Positions 8,451 through 15,905 of a stretch of DNA of 51,615 nucleotides are shown here, in pieces (position 1 is the stretch's first letter; each line of letters begins with the position of its first letter). The DNA comes from Polaromonas sp. (GTDB lineage: Bacteria > Pseudomonadota > Gammaproteobacteria > Burkholderiales > Burkholderiaceae_C). The notes under the pieces are model-generated. The model was not told the DNA's origin. It saw only the letters and a list, made by a program, of their open reading frames with translations, and made no database searches. Position numbers and translations under genes: made by a program. The DNA is taken from positions 1 to 51,615 of the forward strand of contig NZ_JAQSDN010000024.1 of assembly GCF_029945925.1 (NCBI RefSeq), read 5' to 3'.

Positions 8451-9197
8451 TCACCACAACTTGGCGCAGTTGCCGCTGAACACCACGGGTCCGCTCGGGG
8501 CGGCCGGCGCTGCATCTGTTTCCAGCGTCACCACCAGCTTGCTGACCTTGGACAGCAGTTTCTCGGAGGTGTCGGGAAGCATGGACACCGCCGAGCCGCT
8601 GGTGGGCAGGGGCCCCAATGCAAAGGCCGGGCCGCTGGCGGGCACAGCCCACAGCACCAGCGTGCCGCCGGCCGGTGGGGTGATCGGGCCTATGACTTTG
8701 ACCGTCATGGTTTTGCCGTGGCGCAGCGAGCTGACCAGCAGTTTGCCGTTGCCCTGGGCATCGGTCAGCAGGCCTACATAACTTGGCGGCAGTTTTTCAC
8801 CGGTGCGCATGGCGATCTGGTCGCTGGACATGAAGAGGCCCGGTGCCGTCACAAACAGAACGCTGGCCACCATCACACCGGCGGCGAGGCCACCAAAACC
8901 AATGCCCGCGGGCTTGAGCCAGCCCAGCCAGCCGCGCGGAGGGGCGTCTGGCGCGACCGCGCTTGCGGCAGGCTGTGTGCGTGCCGCAATGGTTTTCCAC
9001 AACTGCGGTGAGGGCTGCTGCACAGGCACCGACACGGCGAGCTGGCTCAGGCGTGCCTCCCACTGCGTGACCCGCACGCGCACATCGGCGCGGTCGCGCT
9101 GCAGCCGCTCAAAACGGCGGCGCGCGCCGCCGCCCAGGGTGCCCAACACATAGGACGAAGCCAGGTGTTCGAGCAGGTCGGGGCTGGAATATCTCAT
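8451..9197 (-). CDS. anti-sigma factor, RskA/ChrR-like membrane protein
   Basis: 248 residues. The N-terminal part (LLEHLASSYVLGTLGGGARRRFERL) is the sigma-binding helix region of RskA-type anti-sigma factors. One membrane helix near residues 90-112 (PAGIGFGGLAAGVMVASVLFV) leads to a periplasmic RskA-like C-terminal domain (KTMTVKVIGPITPPAGGTLVLWAVP). It overlaps the upstream ECF sigma gene by 4 bases, the usual layout for a cognate pair; it should hold the sigma factor inactive until an envelope signal arrives. Confidence 0.88.
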   Translation of the reverse strand: MRYSSPDLLEHLASSYVLGTLGGGARRRFERLQRDRADVRVRVTQWEARLSQLAVSVPVQQPSPQLWKTIAARTQPAASAVAPDAPPRGWLGWLKPAGIGFGGLAAGVMVASVLFVTAPGLFMSSDQIAMRTGEKLPPSYVGLLTDAQGNGKLLVSSLRHGKTMTVKVIGPITPPAGGTLVLWAVPASGPAFALGPLPTSGSAVSMLPDTSEKLLSKVSKLVVTLETDAAPAAPSGPVVFSGNCAKLW

Positions 9198-9805
9198 GCC
9201 ACCACCCCCTGCGCCGCCAGGCAGCCTTTGAGCTTTTCGAGCCTGCGCCGTATCCAGGCTTTCACCGAACCCAGCGGCGCGCCCATTTGCGCGGCCACTT
9301 CGGTATGGCTCAAGCCCTGGTAATACGCCAGGGCCAGGCTTTGCCGGTAGCTGCCGTCGAGCGCATTCATGCAGCCTTCGATGTGCAGGGCCTGGCTGGC
9401 CTGTTCGAGCAAGTGCATGGCGCTGGGCGCCGGGTTGCCATTGGGCTGGAGGTCGTCTTCATCGTCGTCGCCTGACTCGGGCAGCTCGCTTTCGCGGCGG
9501 CGCGTGCGGGCGCGCAGGGCGTCCAGTGCCTTGTTGCGGACGATGGCGATCAGCCATGTCATGGCTTGAATGGTTTGCCCGCCTACCTCGCTGCGGTAGC
9601 CGCCGGCACTTTTCCAGATGCTCACATACGCCTCTTGCAGCACATCTTCTGCCGCCTGTCCTTGCCCCAATATACGAACGGCAACGCCAAACAGATGCAT
9701 GTGCGTTCGTTCATAGACTTCGGCGAAGCAGGCGTGGTCGCCCTGTGCTGCACCAGCGATCAGGGCCTCCAGGCTGCGGGAATCTGCACGGGTGTCCAGC
9801 ATCAT
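9194..9805 (-). CDS. ECF-type RNA polymerase sigma factor
   Basis: About 203 residues from ATG 9805 or 9802. Region 2 is seen in CFAEVYERTHMHLFGVAVRILGQGQAAEDVLQEAYVSIWK with AMTWLIAIVRNKALDALR, and region 4 in DGSYRQSLALAYYQGLSHTEVAAQMGAPLGSVKAWIRRRLEKLK. An acidic stretch (GDDDEDD) links them. It resembles the SigK/RpoE-like ECF group paired with RskA anti-sigma factors, which is the gene directly downstream (ATGA overlap). The pair probably autoregulates the operon including the TPR gene; no promoter was assigned. Confidence 0.92.
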   Translation of the reverse strand: MMLDTRADSRSLEALIAGAAQGDHACFAEVYERTHMHLFGVAVRILGQGQAAEDVLQEAYVSIWKSAGGYRSEVGGQTIQAMTWLIAIVRNKALDALRARTRRRESELPESGDDDEDDLQPNGNPAPSAMHLLEQASQALHIEGCMNALDGSYRQSLALAYYQGLSHTEVAAQMGAPLGSVKAWIRRRLEKLKGCLAAQGVVA

Positions 9806-9925
9806 GCGGCCGAGTATATGAAGTTCGGCTGGCGCGGCAAAGGGCGTCGAGCCGTTGGCCCATGCGCTGCATATTGCCAATCACCAGGACGAGATCGTGC
9901 TGGCCTGAGGGCCCAGGCCCTTGGC

Positions 9926-11197
9926 CTAGAAAAGCTGGTCTGTGCCTGCTATTGATTCAGTAGCTGCTCGCGCCCGCCCCGATTGGGCTGAGCCCCGATT
10001 TTCTTCGTAAACCGGCTCCTCCCCCGCTTTCACCAGCGTGGCGGCGCGCACGCCCAGCAGGCGCAGCCGTCTGTCCAGCGGCACCCGCTTCAGGCACAGC
10101 CCCGCCGTTTTGCGGATGGTGGGTCCGTCGGCGGTGTAGAAGTCGGCCGTCTGGTCGCGCGTCGCAATCCTGAAATCGTCGTAACGCAGCTTGATGCCTA
10201 TGGTTTTGGCCACGTAGCCCTTGCGCTGCAGGTCGTCGGCCAGCTTCTCGCAGAGGCTGGTGAAGATGGCGCCCAGCTCCGCCCGGTCGCGCACCGCATG
10301 CAGATCGCGTTCGAAGGTGGTTTCGCGGCTGATGGACACCGGCTCGCTTTCGGTGACCACCGGCCGCTCGTCGCGGCCCCAGGCGGCTTCATGCATCCAG
10401 GCGCCGGTGGCCTTGCCGAAATGCCGGATCAGGACGGCCGGTTCCTGTGCGGCCAGCTCGCCGATGGTATGGATGGCCAGTGCCGCCAGTTTTTCACCGG
10501 CCTTGGGGCCGATGCCGTTGATCTTGCGCACATGGAGCGGCCAGATTTTTTCCTGCAGGTCCGCTTCGTAAACAATCGAGATGCCCTTGGGCTTGTTGAA
10601 CTCGCTGGCCATCTTGGCGAGCAGCTTGTTGGGCGCCACGCCGACCGAGCAGGTCAGGCCGGTTTTTTCGAAAATCTCTTTCTGGATCAGGCGCGCCAGC
10701 ACACGCCCGCCCTCGCGCTGGCCGCCGGGCACGTCGGTGAAGTCGATGTAGACCTCATCAACGCCGCGGTCCTCCATCAGCGGCGCAATGTCGGTGATGG
10801 TGCTCTTGAACAGCCGCGAGTATTTGCGCACCTCGTCAAAATCCACCGGCAGCACGATGGCCTGCGGGCACAGCTTGGCGGCCTTCATCATGCCCATGGC
10901 CGAGCCCACGCCGAACTGGCGCGCGGCATAGGTCGCGGTGGTGATGACGCCGCGGCCCACATAGTCCTTGAGCAGCGGGAATTGTGCCACCGGGATGAAG
11001 CGCAATGCGCGTTCGCCCTGCGCCGCCATCAGCGCTTCGTCCACCTTGCGGCGGCCGCCGCCAATGACCACCGGCAGGCCCTTGAGCTGCGGATAACGCA
11101 GCAGTTCGATGGACGCAAAAAAGGCATCCATGTCGAGGTGCGCAATGCGGCGGATTCTGGACGGGCTGGAAGGGTTGGACGGGAGAGGGGCGCTCAC
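9926..11197 (-). CDS. dinB: DNA polymerase IV (Y-family)
   Basis: 423 residues if translated from GTG 11197. Y-family motifs: HLDMDAFFASIE with catalytic Asp, VVIGGGRRKVDEAL, and GVDEVYIDFTDV with the Asp-Glu pair; then the thumb KINGIGPKAGEKLAALAI and a little-finger domain. It is a translesion polymerase, often SOS-induced; I see no LexA box near this start, which lies 19 bases after the TrpE(G)-like gene, suggesting operon expression. The C-terminal end (about residues 397-416) is encoded by a dispersed stem-loop repeat, giving the odd tail SGRARAATESIAGTDQLF. Confidence 0.93.
   Translation of the reverse strand: MSAPLPSNPSSPSRIRRIAHLDMDAFFASIELLRYPQLKGLPVVIGGGRRKVDEALMAAQGERALRFIPVAQFPLLKDYVGRGVITTATYAARQFGVGSAMGMMKAAKLCPQAIVLPVDFDEVRKYSRLFKSTITDIAPLMEDRGVDEVYIDFTDVPGGQREGGRVLARLIQKEIFEKTGLTCSVGVAPNKLLAKMASEFNKPKGISIVYEADLQEKIWPLHVRKINGIGPKAGEKLAALAIHTIGELAAQEPAVLIRHFGKATGAWMHEAAWGRDERPVVTESEPVSISRETTFERDLHAVRDRAELGAIFTSLCEKLADDLQRKGYVAKTIGIKLRYDDFRIATRDQTADFYTADGPTIRKTAGLCLKRVPLDRRLRLLGVRAATLVKAGEEPVYEENRGSAQSGRARAATESIAGTDQLF
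9948..10003 (+). repeat. stem-loop repeat inside the dinB coding end
   Basis: GCTATTGATTCAGTAGCTGC, then TCGCGCCCG(...)GGGCTGAGCCCCGATTTT: a well-preserved copy of the dispersed repeat. It is translated in frame from the opposite strand as ENRGSAQSGRARAATESIA at the C-terminus of DinB. Confidence 0.85.
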
Positions 11198-11216
11198 CCG
11201 GCAAGCATAGCGCTGA

Positions 11217-13160
11217 TCAGCCGGTCGCGAGGGGCTGGGCTGCAAAGGCCAGGGCCGCACGCAACAGTTGCAGCGCCTGCGGGCTGGAGAGCAGGGAGTC
11301 GGGGCGAAACAGCAGGCAGACCACGCGCCGGCCGGCGTGGGCCAGGGCCACGGGCTGCGCCTGCTCGTCCAGCGCCCAGGCCTGCCAGCCTGCCGGCAGG
11401 TCGCCGGCCTGCAACGCGCCGCTGGCATAACGCGCCGCAGCAAAAGGGCTGTCGCTGCGCCAGGGCGCTGCGGCGGTGGTGGTGCACAGCAGCGTGCGGC
11501 CATGCTCGGGCCGGTCAGGCAACACGGTCCAGCCGGAGGCACCGAGCAGGCGCAGGGCCGCGTCACCGACAGCGACCAGGTGCCGCTCAGGACAAGCCGC
11601 CAGGTCAACCGCCCCGACAAGCAGGCAACACGGCGCTTGTTGCGGCGCGAGATCCAGACCCAGGCCCAGCAGGCACTCGCGCATGGCGTTGCCAAAGGGA
11701 TCACCAGCATCCATCAGGTGAACAGTCGCGGGCAGGGCGATGCCCTGCGGCACCTCGGCGCGCGCGGCTTCAGATTCCAGCCCGAAGGCGCGCCACAGCG
11801 AAAGTGTCTTGAGCCGTGATTCCTGCTCCTCGCGTTCCGGCGACGAGTCGGCCATCAGGTCGCCGCCGGTGCGCACTTCGGCCACGCCACCCCGGACCGC
11901 AGCGGCGCGCAGGATGGTGCCGGCGAGGGCATCGCCGTTGGACGCCACCTGCACCACCAGGCCGCCGTACCAGCCGCGCGGGCTGGCCTCGAGTTCGCCG
12001 ATGGCCCGCAGCGCTTCGGCCCGGGGGGTGCCAGTGACCATCACCGGCGCCGCCGTGGCCACAATGGCGTCCCAGGCATCGGCGCCATCACGCAGCCGTC
12101 CTTCGAGCCGGTCCACCGCATGCACCACGGTTGCCAGTGACATCGGGCGGCGCCGGTCCAGCAGGCGCAGCGAGCCGGGCTCGCACAGCGGCGCCAGGTC
12201 ATTGCGCAGCGCGTCGGTGCAGACGGCCAGCGACGCGGCGTCCACCTCTTCATTGAGCAGCTCGCGCAGCGACTGCGCTTCGCCGATGGCGCCGGGCCGG
12301 CGTGCCACCGTGCCGCAGACGGGCAGGGTCTGGATGTTGCGGCCGGTGACAACCAGTTGCAGGTCGGGCGAGGCGCCGAACAGGCACAACCCCGAACCGT
12401 CGTTGACAAAAAAGCTGGCAGGTGCGGGATTGGCCTCGCGCAGGCGCCCGAACGCCGTCACCGCCGGCAGCTGCACCTGGCGCCGGTAGCTCTGGCTCAG
12501 GGTCAACGACACCAGCGGGCGTTCGCGCAGGCAGTCCAGCGCGCGGCGCACCATGTCGGCATATGCGCCCACCGGAAAGTCGTCACGGGGTTCGGTGGCG
12601 ACAGGTCCGGGGGTGTCTTGAGGGGCGATGGGCGCAGTTGGCGAAGCGGTTGGCGGTGAGGCTGGCAACATGGGCCCGGGAAGGCTCAGGACGACGTGTT
12701 GCCAGGCGCCTGCGCCATCCCGCCTGAGCAGGTGCTGGCCGAAAAATAGCAGACCCAGCGCGCCGGCATCGTTGCCGGGGTCGGCCAGGCGGTGGGCCGC
12801 AAACGGCAGGGCGCCCAGGAGCAGAACGTCGGGAGAGGGTGCAAAACAGGCCAGGAAAGCGCGCAGGGCCGTGATGCCGGACACCCGCGGACCCCGCACG
12901 GCCTGGGCGCGCCAGCGTGCCAGCCCGGGCAGCGCCAGCAGGGCCTGGCCAAAACCGGTGAGGGCCTCGACTTCCAGACCGTCGCCAGACAGACGCAGGG
13001 TCAGCGCGGGTTGGACCAGCAGCGTGGCCTGCAGCGGATGAAGGCCGGCAATGCCGGCGTCGACGCCGAAATAAATGCCGGCCTGGCTGTCCAGCCGCGC
13101 CAGCGCCGCGTCCACCTGCGCCAGGGTGGCCGCGCTGCGCTGGACGCGCAGGCCGATCAT
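11217..13160 (-). CDS. TrpE(G)-like chorismate-binding protein with degenerate amidotransferase domain
   Basis: 647 residues, the size of fused TrpE-TrpG/PhzE enzymes. The chorismate-binding core is at about residues 190-470: TLSQSYRRQVQLP, LRELLNEEVDAASLAVCTDALRNDLAPLC, ATVVHAVDRLEG, APVMVTGTPRAEALRAIGELE and RGWYGG. The usual GAPK lysine is Arg here. The last 150 residues align with a class I glutamine amidotransferase, but the three catalytic positions are changed: GxCLG becomes AVGDAALRLLG (no Cys), and QFHPES becomes LFRPDS (His to Arg, Glu to Asp). It cannot use glutamine as ammonia donor. It is last but one in an operon with chorismate mutase and a Bug receptor. Confidence 0.75.
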   Translation of the reverse strand: MIGLRVQRSAATLAQVDAALARLDSQAGIYFGVDAGIAGLHPLQATLLVQPALTLRLSGDGLEVEALTGFGQALLALPGLARWRAQAVRGPRVSGITALRAFLACFAPSPDVLLLGALPFAAHRLADPGNDAGALGLLFFGQHLLRRDGAGAWQHVVLSLPGPMLPASPPTASPTAPIAPQDTPGPVATEPRDDFPVGAYADMVRRALDCLRERPLVSLTLSQSYRRQVQLPAVTAFGRLREANPAPASFFVNDGSGLCLFGASPDLQLVVTGRNIQTLPVCGTVARRPGAIGEAQSLRELLNEEVDAASLAVCTDALRNDLAPLCEPGSLRLLDRRRPMSLATVVHAVDRLEGRLRDGADAWDAIVATAAPVMVTGTPRAEALRAIGELEASPRGWYGGLVVQVASNGDALAGTILRAAAVRGGVAEVRTGGDLMADSSPEREEQESRLKTLSLWRAFGLESEAARAEVPQGIALPATVHLMDAGDPFGNAMRECLLGLGLDLAPQQAPCCLLVGAVDLAACPERHLVAVGDAALRLLGASGWTVLPDRPEHGRTLLCTTTAAAPWRSDSPFAAARYASGALQAGDLPAGWQAWALDEQAQPVALAHAGRRVVCLLFRPDSLLSSPQALQLLRAALAFAAQPLATG

Positions 13161-13167
13161 GCTCCCA

Positions 13168-14169
13168 TCACTCGACGGTGATCCCGGTGCGCTTGATGAT
13201 GGGGGTCATCACGCGCAATTCCTGTTGCATGAATTTCTGCAGGTCCTGCTCGGAGCCGCCTATGGGTTCCATGTACTGGGCGTGGAGTTTTTCCTTGACC
13301 TCCGGCATGGCGAGCACGGCGTTGATTTCCTGGTTCATGCGCCGGACGATGTCGGTCGGCGTGCTGGCCGGTGCCATCACGGCCATCCAGGCAAGGTTTT
13401 CGATCTCGGGCAGGCCGGCTTCCTTCATGGTCGGGATGTCGGGCATGAGCTGGCTGCGTTTGGCGGTGGACACGGCCAGTGCGCGCATCTTGCCGGCCTT
13501 GACCTGGGGGATCACCGCCACCGCGGGCACGCAGGCAAACTGCACGTCGCCCTGCAGGATGGCCAGGATGGCCAGCGGTGAGGAGGCGTACGGAATGTGG
13601 ACCGCGAAGGTATCGGTCTTGACCTTGAGCAGCTCCACACCGAGCTGCGACAGGCTGCCCACACCGGTCGATGAAAAGTTGAACTTGCCGGGGTTTTTCT
13701 TCATCGCATCGACCAGCTCCTTGAGCGTGGTGATGCCCGAGTCGGCACGTACCGCGCACACATTGGCCTGGCCGCCGGCCAGCACCACCGGCCGCAGCTC
13801 GGTGAACGGGTCATAAGGCAGCTTCTTGTAGAGCACGGTGTTGTACACCAGCGGGCCGTTGGTGCTGATGACGAAGGTGTAGCCGTCGCCGGCCGACTTG
13901 GCGACGGCACCGGTGCCGTTGTTGCCGCCGGCGCCGGCGCGGTTTTCGATGATCACCGGCTGGCCCAGGCGCGGCGAAAGTTTTTCGGCCATGATGCGCG
14001 CGATCACATCCGGCGACGAGCCTGCGCCGTAGGGCACCACGATGCGTACCGGCTTGTTCGGCCAGGCCTGGGCCATGGCGCCTGCCGTGGCAAGCGCCAC
14101 CGTGGCCGCCACGGCGCAGCGTGCCAGCAGGCGGGTCAGCGGGAAATGTCGGGGTGTGCAGGTGTTCAT
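13168..14169 (-). CDS. Bug/TctC family periplasmic solute-binding protein
   Basis: 333 residues with an N-terminal signal peptide ending AGAMAQA. Typical Bug features: WPNKPVRIVVPYGAGSSPDVIARIMAEKLSPRLGQPVIIENRAGAGGNNG, then DGYTFVISTNGPLVYNTVLYKKLPYDPFTELRPV. These receptors bind carboxylated or aromatic small molecules for tripartite tricarboxylate transporters; no TctA/TctB genes are nearby, as is common for Bug proteins. It overlaps the chorismate mutase gene by 4 bases and sits 7 bases before the TrpE(G)-like gene. Confidence 0.93.
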   Translation of the reverse strand: MNTCTPRHFPLTRLLARCAVAATVALATAGAMAQAWPNKPVRIVVPYGAGSSPDVIARIMAEKLSPRLGQPVIIENRAGAGGNNGTGAVAKSAGDGYTFVISTNGPLVYNTVLYKKLPYDPFTELRPVVLAGGQANVCAVRADSGITTLKELVDAMKKNPGKFNFSSTGVGSLSQLGVELLKVKTDTFAVHIPYASSPLAILAILQGDVQFACVPAVAVIPQVKAGKMRALAVSTAKRSQLMPDIPTMKEAGLPEIENLAWMAVMAPASTPTDIVRRMNQEINAVLAMPEVKEKLHAQYMEPIGGSEQDLQKFMQQELRVMTPIIKRTGITVE

Positions 14170-14543
14170 GGGGTGATCAGTTCCGTGTCGTGAAAAAAAG
14201 TGCCCTCGCCGGCGATGTAGCCGGCGACGAGGGTGCGGTAGGTGGACTCGACGATGTCGGACAGTCCGGGGAAAGCGGCTTCATGGCGCGCGGCGAGGGC
14301 CCGCACGCGCGCGAAGACTTCGGCCTGGCGCGCCGGCGCGGCCACCTGGAAGGCGTCGCGCTTGAAGCGGGTGGCGTCACGCACACACAGCGCGCGCTGT
14401 GCGAGCAGTTCGACGATCTGCCCGTCCAGCGTGTCGATGCGCTCGCGCAGCGCGGCCAGTGTCGGGGCGACCTCGACATAGTCCGGGTCCTTGAAGCGGC
14501 GCACCGGGGGCGTGTGGATGGCGGGTTCCTGGGGAGAGGTCAT
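14166..14543 (-). CDS. chorismate mutase-like protein (AroQ/PchB type)
   Basis: 125 residues forming an all-helical AroQ fold: LAALRERIDTLDGQIVELLAQRALCVRDATRFKRDAFQVAAPARQAEVFARVRALAARH, then PGLSDIVESTYRTLVAGYIAGE. The active-site Arg (LRERID), Arg of the QRA helix and Lys in RFKRD are recognisable. It could be a chorismate mutase or an isochorismate-pyruvate lyase of the PchB kind; the downstream TrpE(G)-like chorismate-binding gene makes the second worth considering. It opens an operon (ATGA overlap with the Bug receptor). Confidence 0.82.
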   Translation of the reverse strand: MTSPQEPAIHTPPVRRFKDPDYVEVAPTLAALRERIDTLDGQIVELLAQRALCVRDATRFKRDAFQVAAPARQAEVFARVRALAARHEAAFPGLSDIVESTYRTLVAGYIAGEGTFFHDTELITP

Positions 14544-14674
14544 GGCGAGAGGATGCCGGGATGGCGGCAGAAAATTAATAAGTAAGCTTATTGATTCTGC
14601 CTCAGCTTGTCATCGGGGCATTCCCCAACAGGATCAAGCCGACGCGCCCTGTGTGGTTTGCAACGCTGCTGGCT

Positions 14675-15829
14675 TCAGGTCGGGTAAGTGCCGGGTAGCA
14701 AAATCCCCTTGTCCACCGTTTCGATGTTGGTGTGGCCGCAAAACGCCATGGTCAGATCCAGTTCGCGGTGGATGATCTGCAGCGCCTTGGTCACGCCTTC
14801 TTCACCCATGGCGCCCAGGCCGTACAGGAAGGAGCGGCCGATGTAGGTACCCTTGGCCCCCAGCGCCCGTGCCTTGAGCACATCCTGGCCGCTGCGGATG
14901 CCGCCGTCCATGTGCACCTCGATCTGGCTGCCCACGGCGTCCACAATCTGCGGCAGCGCGCGAATCGACGACTCGGCGCCGTCGAGCTGGCGCCCGCCAT
15001 GGTTGGACACGATCAGCGCATCGGCGCCGGAGTTGACCGCGAGTTTGGCGTCTTCCACGTCCTGGATGCCCTTGAGGATCAGCTTGCCGCCCCAGCGTTT
15101 CTTGATCCACTCCACGTCACCCCAGTTCAGGCCCGGGTCGAACTGCTTGGCGGTCCACTCCGACAGTGAGCCCATGTTTTCGACACCCTTGACGTGGCCG
15201 ACGATGTTGCCGAAGCCGTGGCGTTTGGTGCCCAGCATGCCCAGGCCCCAGCGCGGCTTGGTCATCAGGTTCAGGATGGTGGCCAGTGTCGGTTTGGGCG
15301 GCGCACTCAAACCGTTCTTGAGGTCCTTGTGGCGCTGGCCGAGGATCTGCAGGTCCAGCGTGAGCACCAGCGCCGAGCAGTTGGCGGCCTTGGCGCGGTC
15401 GATCAGGCGTTCGATGAAGTCGCGGTCCTTCATCACATAGAGCTGGAACCAGAAGGGGTGGCGATCGGTCCCGGCCGCCACGTCCTCGATGGAGCAGATG
15501 CTCATGGTCGAGAGCGTGAACGGAATGCCGAATTTTTTCGCCGCACGTGCACCCAGGATCTCGCCATCGGCATGCTGCATGCCGGTCAGGCCGGTAGGCG
15601 CAATCGCCACCGGCATGGCCACGTTCTGGCCGATCATCTGCGTGGCCGTGCTGCGGTTTTCCATGTTGACGGCCACGCGCTGGCGCAGCTTGATGGACTG
15701 GAAGTCGCTTTCATTGGCGCGGTAGGTGCTCTCGGTCCATGAGCCGGAGTCGGCGTAGTCGTAGAACATGCGCGGCACGCGCTTTTTGGCCAGAACGCGC
15801 AGGTCTTCGATGGTGGTGATCACGGGCAT
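14675..15829 (-). CDS. FMN-dependent alpha-hydroxy-acid dehydrogenase (L-lactate dehydrogenase-like)
   Basis: 384 residues from ATG 15829 (MPVITTIEDLRVLAKKRVPR), preceded by AAGGAG. Family landmarks: MFYDYADSGSW, the FMN-binding PVAIAPTGLTGM, catalytic His in IVSNHGGRQLDGA, and the phosphate-binding MDGGIRSGQDVLKARALGA. It oxidises an L-2-hydroxy acid, probably lactate, to the oxo acid, passing electrons to the respiratory chain or O2. A longer in-frame start at 15853 has no ribosome site. Confidence 0.93.
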   Translation of the reverse strand: MPVITTIEDLRVLAKKRVPRMFYDYADSGSWTESTYRANESDFQSIKLRQRVAVNMENRSTATQMIGQNVAMPVAIAPTGLTGMQHADGEILGARAAKKFGIPFTLSTMSICSIEDVAAGTDRHPFWFQLYVMKDRDFIERLIDRAKAANCSALVLTLDLQILGQRHKDLKNGLSAPPKPTLATILNLMTKPRWGLGMLGTKRHGFGNIVGHVKGVENMGSLSEWTAKQFDPGLNWGDVEWIKKRWGGKLILKGIQDVEDAKLAVNSGADALIVSNHGGRQLDGAESSIRALPQIVDAVGSQIEVHMDGGIRSGQDVLKARALGAKGTYIGRSFLYGLGAMGEEGVTKALQIIHRELDLTMAFCGHTNIETVDKGILLPGTYPT

Positions 15830-15905
15830 GGAGTCTCCTTGTTGTGCCAGCATGGTAGCGGGCTGCTGGTTTTCCGGCGTGAATTACGCTGCCGCCGGGA
15901 TGAAA

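Noticed and set aside
11197..11710. Longer N-terminus for DinB
   Set aside because: The frame runs back into the TrpE(G)-like gene; Y-family homology starts at RRIAHLDMDAFF and a GTG at 11197 fits the spacing.
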